In this document: one piece after another, positions 55,681 to 64,000 of the stretch | Layout of the letters: each line of letters begins with the position of its first letter | Numbering within the stretch: the first letter of the stretch is position 1 | From: Chrysemys picta bellii | Taxonomy: Eukaryota; Chordata; Testudines; Emydidae | DNA length: 64,000 nucleotides | Assembly (NCBI RefSeq): GCF_011386835.1 | Contig: NC_088796.1 | Location: 85,705,968-85,769,967 of the forward strand | Reading direction: 5' to 3' | Program-made: the position numbers and the translations under genes | Notes under the pieces: model-generated | What the model was told of the DNA's origin: nothing | What the model saw: only the letters and a program-made list of their open reading frames with translations | Databases searched by the model: none

Positions 55681-57055
55681 GATGCTGTAGTTGGGGGAAG
55701 AACTTAAACAATTTGTGTTTTTACAGCCTTTCATGTCTATTATAATCTTGCATTGCTTGAACAGCCATATCTCCCACTGAAGTCAATGTGAGCTTTGGAA
55801 GAAAGAGGAATGAAGGCCCATTATGTGTGATCTGTGTATCAGCAACAGACACAAATTATAGCTATACAGTGATTGTATGTGGGCAAGACAAACAAGGCTA
55901 GGCTAGGGGGGACAGGGAGGAACCACAACAGCTAAATGGCCTTCCTCCAGTCAGAGTCAGCGGTGTTCAGCTTGAGAAGACCTCCAAGGAACCCAACAGC
56001 AGTGGGCTGTCCTGGATACCCTCGGCATGGCTGGTCTTGGCCCAGTGAACCACACTACACTTGAACCCGTTAGGCTGGCTCTAGAGCCGGTATGGAAGCC
56101 CAAAGCCAAATAGCTGTTCATCCTGCCCAGTGATGATGTGAAAGTTCCTGATAGTGGCAGCATCTCTCTCCTGTTTGGTCCACCACCATGAGCTCAAGAT
56201 GATAGCAGCTGAATGGAAAGTGTGCAGCACTGTCCAGGTAGGATTGCTACTACAGAGTCAGTGACAGGGTACTTCCTGTCTATCCCTGGACATTGGGAAG
56301 TGACATTTGCTGTGCCTTGGTGACTAGTTTATTGGCAGCATTCAGATGCTGATTGTTAGATGAAGCAATATTGGCTAGGACTGGTAACCATATAAGTTTT
56401 GATGGCTTCAGTGTGCCTGGGATAATTCTCATGGTATAGTTAAACTAGTATGTTCACTAGTCTGGAGATGTTTGGTGGTGAGTGCATTTTTTCTTCAGCA
56501 AATAAGTAAATAGTATATGCCCACCTGAGTAACATTGAAAGTACTTTTTAGAATGAAAATGCATTTTTTTTAAAAATGTATGCCTGTGCAAGTTAAAAAA
56601 AGTAGTTCTATAGTGTAAGTTTTCTTCAGTGAATCCTGCTGGATAGTAACTGATTCATGTATGATTCAGTTTAAAATATGATATCAAACCTCTGAAAAAT
56701 GCACCAAGTCCAGATTTGCATTGAAGTACAGTATAGCTTTATATTTTTATAGAAGATGTTTTGTACATTGCTGTATTTGTGTTGTGGGTGCTGGGCTCCC
56801 AGCGCACAGAATACGTAAGGGGAATGAGAGTGCAAAATGATACATTTTCTATTATGATCATTGTTTTATAAATAGCTCTGGAAATGTTTTCTTTTATAAA
56901 GCTCTGTATATATATATTTTCATTTTGTATAACAATGTTTATTTGGATTGTGTTGTCACGGACATCTGTCAATTACTTTTTGTACAGCATGCTTAGAGGT
57001 GCTTTTTTATTTTATTTTTTACTTTCAGATTGACACTCAGGTATTTATTTGGCAC

Positions 57056-57061
57056 AATAAA
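57056..57061 (+). terminator. Candidate polyadenylation signal AATAAA
   Basis: AATAAA in 'ggcacaataaagtatttcc', after a long T-rich stretch. It would imply a 3' UTR of about 7.9 kb; plausible for a neuronal gene but unproven. Confidence 0.3.
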
Positions 57062-58221
57062 GTATTTCCAGTTGTAAATTAAGCACAGCAGTATATATTT
57101 TCCTCTATAGAAAGTAACAATAGTGGGCAACAGTACCCCATTACATTGTGAATTTTAAATGTTTATAAGTTGCTTTGACAGTCTTATTTTATGATTACAA
57201 ATAAACCTATTTAGTTAGAATCCAATTAAGAAAGTGTTAGTGAATGCCTGTTATTCTGTACCCCATGATAGCTAAATGTTACATTTTTAGAAATGAAATG
57301 TTTTAAATGAGACACATAATATATAGAGTGATAGAAATTTTGCCCTTGTGTAGTACCTGTTTACCCAGTATGGCACTTCCTAGGGATTAACAGTCCTTTC
57401 TCCATTGCTGTAGTCATCTTTAATTTCCTTTAATACATGGTAATATTCTTAAACTAACTACATTTACAATAAAACATGCGTTATTGGCAATAGCTCAAAC
57501 TGGCCTTTCTGCAAATGCTCACCATGAGGCCTCGGTGCCTTTCATACTGGTGTAGGTGCTAGTTTGCATGCTTATAGCAAATTCCATTCTATAACATGCA
57601 AGGTACAGAGCATGCCAGAACAGTGCCAGGTTTAATTACATGTAGGATTTTTTTCAAGCAATTATTGAGTTGGTTATTTAGAGATAGATTGTGCCTATGT
57701 GATATAGCCCTGCAGTGGGACAGTGTGAAAGCACATTACCTAAGGAGGAGTATGTGGAGTCATCCAGCACACTTGCTTCTGTACTACTCTGAGGATTGCA
57801 TTTTACTTCCCTTGAGTAACTGGGCAGTTCTGCAGGCTGGTGTATTGGGAAAGTAGAGCCATGGCACAGCATCCTCCCAATCAGTCCCTATCCCTTTTGG
57901 TGCACTGTGTGCCCCAGAGTGTTAGGGATGGAGTAGTTCCTTAAGCCATCCTAGGACTAGAAACATCTGGCTCTTAGTAATATAGGGCTTAGTTTGACTG
58001 AGGGCATTACCTTAATGGGACTTGCATAGGTCCATAGTGCAACAATGTTTAGGCACTCTACATCTATGCATTGGTTCAAAGCTAAAATTATGTATAAATT
58101 ATGTATAAATATCCAAAAAAAAAACGCTGCTGAGCCATTTCTGGTCTCTGCTATATAAGATTTATGATAGATATTTCAGAGGCATCCCAGAGGTGGCACT
58201 GTCTAGAGGGATTGACACATG

Positions 58222-58385
58222 GCTAGGAGTCAAGAAGCCTTACATTCTCATTCCACTTTGGACGCTCACTTGCTGTGTGGCCTTGGACAATTCACTTCTC
58301 TGTTTCAGTTTCCCACTCAGCGAAAATGAAGATTATAATATTTATCTTCGCAGCAGGGGAGTGTTGTGAGGATGAATTAGATAAT
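58222..58385 (+). repeat. MIR SINE
   Basis: Forward MIR: 'cacttgctgtgtggccttgg', 'acaattcacttctctgtttc', 'agtttcccactcagcg' and a tail with 'gttgtgaggatgaattagat'. Confidence 0.75.
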
Positions 58386-58618
58386 GTGCAGTTTATTTTC
58401 CATTAAGTCATTTCAGAGTTAATTTAGACACTTTTTAATTAAGAAGAAATAGAGTCCATTGGTTATTGTTGCAGCAAAGTGGCAGAAGATGAAGATAACC
58501 TATTCTATTTCCCACCAGGATCCATTACTGAATTGTATGGACTTGTGACTATGAGAAACATACATTTTAAAATATGCAAACACCAGAATAAGTTTAGCCA
58601 GACTACATGTATGACTAA
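58386..58618. other. Intergenic sequence, nothing recognised
   Basis: AT-rich spacer between a MIR and a MITE. Confidence 0.5.
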
Positions 58619-58902
58619 GGCCTGGTCTACACTAACCCCCCAATTCGAACTAAGGTACGCAACTTCAGCTACGTGAATAACGTAGCTGAAGTCGACGTAC
58701 CTTAGTTCGAACTTACCGCGGTCCAGACGCGGCAGGCAGGCTCCCCCGTCGACTCCGCGTACTCCTCGCGCCGAGCAGGATTACTGGAGTCGACGGGGAG
58801 CACTTCTGGGTTCGATTTATCGCGTCCAGACAAGACGCGATAAATCGAACCCAGAAGTTCGATTGCCTGCCGCCGAACCAGCACGTAAGTATAGACAAGC
58901 CC
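58619..58902 (-). mobile_element. Two-hairpin MITE, copy B
   Basis: TAA duplication at 58616-58618 and 58903-58905. Ends GGCCTGGTCTACACTAAC and GTAAGTATAGACAAGCCC. Palindromes CTTCAGCTACGTGAATAACG (about 58660-58690) and TTCGATTTATCGCGTC (about 58811-58850) occur in reverse order to copy A, so this copy is inverted. It is the best preserved of the three, with many intact CpGs, which suggests it is the youngest. Confidence 0.88.
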
Positions 58903-60507
58903 TAAGTGAATTGCAGTATACCTAAACTACACATAAAAGCATTCTGCACAACATTTTCATCAGGAAAAGAAAAACAAAAAACAAAAATTATACAGCTAGT
59001 GATGGGGAGCTTTAATTAGTTTCACAGTTTGGATGCTTATCTGAAATATCAGAACCATGTTATGAAGGACCCTATTGGAACATATCACCCTCTGTCGCCA
59101 TATAATTCATTTGTCTATGAGAAATCTGTGCCTGATGATCCCTAGCACTCTGACGTAATTAATGGAGTTTTATTGGAGCAAGGACTAGTGGACTGCTACT
59201 CTCTGGGATCTTTAGTAAATGGAGTTCTCACTTCTGCAATATCTTTTGGGGGCTGTGGTGCTAGGTAACTATACTGCCACTCACAGATTCCTGCTGATGC
59301 TGACACCTTTACTGTTCTCTAATTTAATGCAGCCAGGCCCTCTTAAAAAGTGAGAAAATACCTTTCTACTAGTCCTCTTGACCACATATGGTTGGCTCAG
59401 CCAATCAGGACACCAGAATCAGTACTACCAGGCTGATGTGACCTACCACAATGAACTAAACCAACTCAGAATACAGAAACGCAATGTAAAAATTGTCAAA
59501 ATCACTCCAATTTCATAAAGCCAAAACCAAGAAAACTTTGATTAAGTTTTCAATAGAGAGGGATAAAATATTTGCAATCAATCTCCAAGTTTTCTCTCCC
59601 TATGCTGATTCAGTGATGCACTTATGTACATATTAGCATCGGTGGACTGGCACCTCAATCCCCATTTGTTGTAAAGTGGATTATCTGTAACACATCTCAT
59701 AAGTCACCAAATAAGAATATCTGTAAACTAAGTAGTTTAAACTTTGGATTAAACAAGTGGGCAATGGGATTCATGCATTAGATAAATAAGTAATACCCAT
59801 TTTACAGAGGGAAAAACTAAGAGTCAGTGCAAAAGCTATCCCCATTGGTCTAACCAATTAGACATGGGAATAGAAGTCTGAAGCTCTATGTTTTAAAGAA
59901 ATGTCTTTCAGTGTACCTTGGGCAAATTAACCTCTCTGAGCAATATATGTGTAAAGTACTATCAAGCTCATCAGTGGCTGTAATAAAAAGGGAACCTCAA
60001 CTAGCTTCCTTTCCTATGCTCATTCCTCTAAATCACAGGATCACAAAGGACATAACTTCTTCCAGCATTTCAATATGTCTTGCCTTTATACATCATTTCA
60101 GTTGAGTGTCTGTTTTGGTACATAGTTAAATGGCTGCTGCATGTTTAAGTTATCCCCGCAAAAGTTATATGTGTGTTTTACTGTGCATGCACTGCACTGA
60201 ATTTTCAAATACTCATAATTTTAAATCCTTTTTTTTCAAATTGCCCAAAGCAACTTGTTCTCATTATGGATTACTGGAGGAATATATAATTTTTTAAATT
60301 GAAATGAATAGACATTTTTGAGTTGCATCCCTTATTGAAATCAATGAACTCTTTGCCAGAGTAGAAACACAGACCAGTCCCTTGGTCTGTAGAGCGGTGG
60401 AATAAAATGCATCCAGTTAGTGACTGCTCCTATGCATCTGGTTATTATGGTCTTCCCCTCGTATTGCCCACTTTAAGAACAGAAACACATCTATTTTTTT
60501 AATCTGA
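58903..60507. other. Intergenic sequence, nothing firm
   Basis: AT-rich. A 'cttgggcaaattaacctctc' piece at about 59920 could be a MIR crumb. No gene is recognised. Confidence 0.5.
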
Positions 60508-60805
60508 CGGGTATGTTTTCACTACCCGCCGGATTGACAGGCAGTGATCGATCCAGCAGGGATCAATTTATCGTGTCTAGTCTAGATGCAATAAATCAAC
60601 CCCCGAGCGCTCTCCCATCAACTCCTGTACTCCAGTGCCGTGAGAGGCACAAGCAGAGTCGACAGGGGAGAAGCAGCAGACTCACCGCGGTGAAGACACC
60701 ACGGTAAGTCACTCGAAGTACGTCAACTTCAGCTACATTATTCACGTAGCTGAAGTTGCGTAACTTAGATCAATCCCTCCTCCCCCCCCCAGTGTAGACC
60801 AGGGC
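60508..60805 (+). mobile_element. Two-hairpin MITE, copy C
   Basis: Same plan as copy A: a 'gggatcaatttatcgtgtct' hairpin near 60560-60600, a CpG-containing middle with 'caccgcggtgaagac', and CTTCAGCTACATTATTCACG near 60727-60755. Right end 'agtgtagaccagggc'. More diverged than copy B; the flanking duplication is not clear. Confidence 0.75.
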
Positions 60806-60991
60806 TGAGTAATCATTGTTGAGTGTCAATCATCTACAGTATGCTCATGTTCAGCCACACAGGTGAATTCAGACTTTATGTTGGTACCTTTTCTTAGAAA
60901 TGTAACTACTTCAGTGTGACATAATGAAAACAACCATTTTTTTCAGTATTTAAAAGATAAGTGTCTGAAAGGAAGGATAAATTGGGATATT

Positions 60992-63900
60992 GAATCATAG
61001 AATCATAGAATATCAGAGTTGGAAGGGACCTCAAGAGGTCATCTAGTCCAACCCCCTGCTCAAAGCAGGACCAATTCCCAGCTAAATCATCCCAGCCAGG
61101 GCTTTGTCAAGCCGGGCCTTAAAAACCTCCAAGGAAGGAGACTCCACCACCTCCCTAGGTAACGCATTCCAGTGTTTCACCACCCTCCTAGTGAAATAGT
61201 TTTTCCTGATATCCAACCTGGACCTCCCCCACTGCAACTTGAGACCATTGCTCCTTGTTCTGTCGTCTGCCACCACTGAGAACAGCCGAGTTCCATCCTC
61301 TTTGGAACCCCCCTTCAGGTAGTTGAAGGCTGCTATCGAATCCCCCCTCATTCTTCTCTTCTGGAGACTAAACAATCCCAGTTCCCTCAGCCTCTCCTCA
61401 TAAGTCATGTGCTCCAGACCCCTAATCATTTTTGTTGCCCTCCGCTGGACTCTTTCCAATTTTTCCACATCCTTCTTGTAGTGTGGGGCCCAAAACTGGA
61501 CACAGTATTCCAGATGAGGCCTCACCAATGTCGAATAAAGGGGAACGATCACGTTCCTCGATCTGCTGGCAATGCCCCTACTTATACAGCCCAAAATGCC
61601 GTTAGCCTTCTTGGCAACAAGAGCACACTGTTGACTCATATCCAGTTTCTCATCCACTGTGACCCGTAGGTCCTTTTCTGCAGAACTGCTACCTAGCCAT
61701 TCGGTCCCTAGTCTGTAGCAGTGCATGGGATTCTTCCGTCCTAAGTGCAGGACTCTGCACTTGTCCTTGTTGAACCTCATCAGGTTTTTTTCGGCCCAAT
61801 CCTCTAATTTGTCTAGGTCCCTCTGTATCCAATCCCTACCCTCTAGTGTATCTACCACGCCTCCTAGTTTAGTGTCATCTGCAAACTTGCTGAGAGTGCA
61901 GTCCACACCATCCTCCAGATCATTAATAAAGATATTAAACAAAACCAGCCCCAGGATCGACCCTTGGGGCACTCCGCTTGAAACCGGCTGCCAACTAGAC
62001 ATGGAGCCATTGATCACTACCCGTTGAGCCCGACGATCTAGCCAGCTTTCTATCCACCTTACAGTCCATTCATCCAGCCCATACTTTCTTAACTTGGCGG
62101 CAAGAATACTGTGGGAGACCGTATCAAAAGCTTTGCTAAAGTCAAGGAATAACACATCCACTGCTTTCCCCTCATCCACAGAGCCAGTTATCTCATCATA
62201 GAAGGCAATTAGGTTAGTCAGGCACGACTTCCCCTTCGTGAATCCATGCTGACTGTTCCTGATCACTTTCCTCTCCTCTAAATGTTTCATAATTGATTCC
62301 TTGAGGACCTGCTCCATGATTTTTCCAGGTAGTGAGGTGAGGCTGACTGGCCTGTAGTTCCCCGGATCCTCCTTCTTCCCTTTTTTAAAGATGGGCACTA
62401 CATTAGCCTTTTTCCAGTCATCTGGGACCTCCCCCAATCGCCATGAGTTTTCCAAAATAATGGCTAATGGCTCTGCAATCTCACCCGCCAACTCCTTTAG
62501 CACCCTCGGATGCAGTGCATCCGGCCCCATGGACTTGTGCACGTCCAGTTTTTCTAAATAGTCCCGAACCACTTCTTTCTCCACAGAGGGTTGGTCACCT
62601 TCTCCCCATGCTGTACTGCCCAGTGTAGCAATCTGGGAGCTGACCTTGTGCATGAAGACAGAGGCAAAAAAATAATTGAGTACATTAGCTTTTTCCACAT
62701 CCTCGGTCACTAGGTTGCCTCCCTTATTCAGTAAGGGGCCCACACTTTCCTTGATTTTCTTCTTGTTGCTAACATACCTGAAGAAACCCTTCTTGTTACT
62801 CTTAACATCTCTTGCTAACTGCAACTCGAAGTGTGATTTGGCCTTCCTGATTTCACTCCTGCACGCCTGAGCAATATTTTTATACTCCTCCCTGGTCATT
62901 TGTCCAATCTTCCACTTCTTGTAAGCTTCTTTTTTGCGTTTAAGATCAGCAAGGATTTCACTGTTTAGCCAAGCTGGTCGCCTGCCATGTTTACTATTCT
63001 TTCTACACATCGGGATGGTTTGTTCCTGCAACTTCAATAAGGATTCTTTAAAATACAGCCAGCTCTCCTGGACCCCTTTGCCCTTCATGTTATTCTCCCA
63101 GGGGATCCTGCCCATCTGTTCCCTGAGGGAGTCAAAGTCTGCTTTTCTGAAGTCCAGGGTCCGTATTCTGCTGCTCTCCTTTCTTCCTTGTGTCAGGATC
63201 CTGAACTCGACCATCTCATGGTCACTGCCTCCCAGGTTCCCATCCACTTTTGCTTCCCCTACTAGTTCTTCCCTGTTTGTGAACAGCAGGTCAAGAAAAG
63301 CTTTGCCCCTAGTTGGTTCCTCCAGCACTTGCACCAGGAAATTGTCCCCTACACTTTCCAAAAATTTCCTGGATTGCCTGTGCACCGCTGTATTGCTCTC
63401 CCAGCAGATATCAGGGTGATTAAAGTCTCCCAGGAGAACCAGGGCCTGCGATCTAGCAACTTCTGCTAGTTGCCAGAAGAAAGCCTCATCCACCTCATCC
63501 CCCTGGTCTGTTGGTCTATAGCAGACTCCAACCACGACATCACCCTTGTTGCTCCCACTTCTCAACTTTATCCAGAGACTCTCAGGTTTTTCTGCAGTTT
63601 CATACCGGAGCTCTGAGCAGTCATACTCCTCTCTTACATACAACGCAACTCCCCCACCTTTTCTGCCCTGCCTGTCCTTCCTGAACAGTTTATATCCATC
63701 CATGACAGTACTCCAGTCATGTGAGTTATCCCACCAAGTCTCTGTTATTCCAATCACATCATAGTTCCCTGACTGTGCCAGGACCTCCAGTTCTCCCTGC
63801 TTGTTTCCCAGGCTTCTTGCATTTGTGTATAGGCACTTAAGATAACTCCTCGATCGTCCCTCTTTCTCAGCATGAGACAGGAGTCCTCCCCTCTTGCGCT

Positions 63901-64000
63901 CTCCTGCTTGTGCTTCCTCCCAGGATCCCATTTCCCCACTTACCTCAGGGCTTTGGTCTCCTTCCCCCGGTGAACCTAGTTTAAAGCCCTCCTCACTAGG
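60992..64000 (-). mobile_element. CR1 LINE, 3' end complete, 5' end beyond the window
   Basis: On the - strand the element ends (low coordinate) with 'attctatgattctatgattc', the CR1-type terminal short repeat. The short 3' UTR (60992-61081) reads 'gaggtcatctagtccaaccc' on the + strand. A long ORF2 precedes it. The 5' UTR/ORF1 would lie to the right of 64000. Its 3' tail is the same type as the tail of the SINE at 12825-12998. Confidence 0.92.
61082..63931 (-). CDS. CR1 ORF2: apurinic endonuclease and reverse transcriptase
   Basis: 949 codons, open throughout. An APE-type endonuclease occupies about residues 30-250: [10 protein letters not shown] (35-44), ITETWW (62-67), [12 protein letters not shown] (166-177) and [10 protein letters not shown] (234-243). 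Reverse transcriptase follows at about 500-760 with YRPVSL (526-531), [11 protein letters not shown] (595-605), 'GVPQGSILG' (653-661) and the catalytic FADD at 683-686. The C-terminal region has [11 protein letters not shown] and RRATKMIRG and ends in AGMI plus stop. All key residues visible are present, so this copy looks recent and possibly competent. The true start may be upstream of the Met chosen here, since the frame near the N-terminus is only loosely conserved. Confidence 0.92.
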   Translation of the reverse strand: MGSWEEAQAGERKRGGLLSHAEKEGRSRSYLKCLYTNARSLGNKQGELEVLAQSGNYDVIGITETWWDNSHDWSTVMDGYKLFRKDRQGRKGGGVALYVREEYDCSELRYETAEKPESLWIKLRSGSNKGDVVVGVCYRPTDQGDEVDEAFFWQLAEVARSQALVLLGDFNHPDICWESNTAVHRQSRKFLESVGDNFLVQVLEEPTRGKAFLDLLFTNREELVGEAKVDGNLGGSDHEMVEFRILTQGRKESSRIRTLDFRKADFDSLREQMGRIPWENNMKGKGVQESWLYFKESLLKLQEQTIPMCRKNSKHGRRPAWLNSEILADLKRKKEAYKKWKIGQMTREEYKNIAQACRSEIRKAKSHFELQLARDVKSNKKGFFRYVSNKKKIKESVGPLLNKGGNLVTEDVEKANVLNYFFASVFMHKVSSQIATLGSTAWGEGDQPSVEKEVVRDYLEKLDVHKSMGPDALHPRVLKELAGEIAEPLAIILENSWRLGEVPDDWKKANVVPIFKKGKKEDPGNYRPVSLTSLPGKIMEQVLKESIMKHLEERKVIRNSQHGFTKGKSCLTNLIAFYDEITGSVDEGKAVDVLFLDFSKAFDTVSHSILAAKLRKYGLDEWTVRWIESWLDRRAQRVVINGSMSSWQPVSSGVPQGSILGLVLFNIFINDLEDGVDCTLSKFADDTKLGGVVDTLEGRDWIQRDLDKLEDWAEKNLMRFNKDKCRVLHLGRKNPMHCYRLGTEWLGSSSAEKDLRVTVDEKLDMSQQCALVAKKANGILGCISRGIASRSRNVIVPLYSTLVRPHLEYCVQFWAPHYKKDVEKLERVQRRATKMIRGLEHMTYEERLRELGLFSLQKRRMRGDSIAAFNYLKGGSKEDGTRLFSVVADDRTRSNGLKLQWGRSRLDIRKNYFTRRVVKHWNALPREVVESPSLEVFKARLDKALAGMI

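Larger units (their letters stand above)
49188..58221 (+). other. Probable 3' UTR and downstream sequence
   Basis: No further exon follows the stop. AATAAA hexamers at 52165-52170, 57056-57061 and 57200-57205 are candidate polyadenylation signals; the sequence cannot say which is used. The stretch 56500-57100 is AT-rich with T-rich runs like a vertebrate 3' UTR end. The interval also holds old repeat pieces listed separately. Around 55930-56230 the - strand is coding-like but unassigned. Confidence 0.5.

Noticed and set aside
61409..63764. Several + strand ORFs of 60-160 codons
   Set aside because: Antisense shadows of the CR1 ORF2.

Overview
The window is vertebrate genomic DNA, most likely from a turtle (probably a cryptodire). 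The argument for turtle is the repeat content: a tRNA-derived SINE with a CR1-like tail, a CR1 LINE with a long open ORF2, a Penelope-like retroelement, several non-autonomous hAT and TAA-target-site elements, MIR relics and a tyrosine-recombinase retroelement. The species call is an inference.

One host protein-coding gene can be supported. It lies on the + strand: the last nine coding exons (about 520 residues) of a contactin-associated protein of the neurexin superfamily, most likely CNTNAP4 (Caspr4). CNTNAP3 is the close alternative. Exons are at 4649-4819, 10139-10357, 15847-16086, 18265-18489, 20683-20816, 21990-22077, 37716-37934, 38283-38354 and 48994-49187. All phases join without a stop. 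They encode the third laminin-G domain, second EGF domain, fourth laminin-G domain, juxtamembrane linker, transmembrane helix and a short tail ending in a PDZ-ligand-type EYFF. The intron 16087-18264 appears to use a rare GC-AG splice pair.

The introns are mobile-element archives. 1-4648: LTR-like and MIR fragments. 4820-10138: a GC-rich fold-back hAT-type element, two TAA-flanked MITEs and two further hAT MITEs. 10358-15846: a decayed LINE, the tRNA/CR1 SINE and a MIR. 18490-20682: a second GC-rich fold-back hAT element. 22078-37715: an endogenous retrovirus env relic with a strongly G-depleted tract, a hAT MITE, a decayed tyrosine recombinase plus SGNH-hydrolase retroelement, a hairpin MITE and an antisense LINE. 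38355-48993: a Penelope-like element inserted as a head-to-head inverted duplication with a 13-bp target-site duplication.

Downstream of the stop (49188 onward) lie probable 3' UTR and intergenic sequence, two more copies of the hairpin MITE in opposite orientation, and a CR1 LINE on the - strand that runs off the right edge.

The most interesting points are the inverted Penelope insertion, the G-depleted retroviral tract suggestive of cytidine-deaminase editing, the YR/SGNH retroelement relic, the GC-AG intron and the recurring palindromic architecture of GC-rich hAT elements. All calls are by eye; no alignments or database searches were run.
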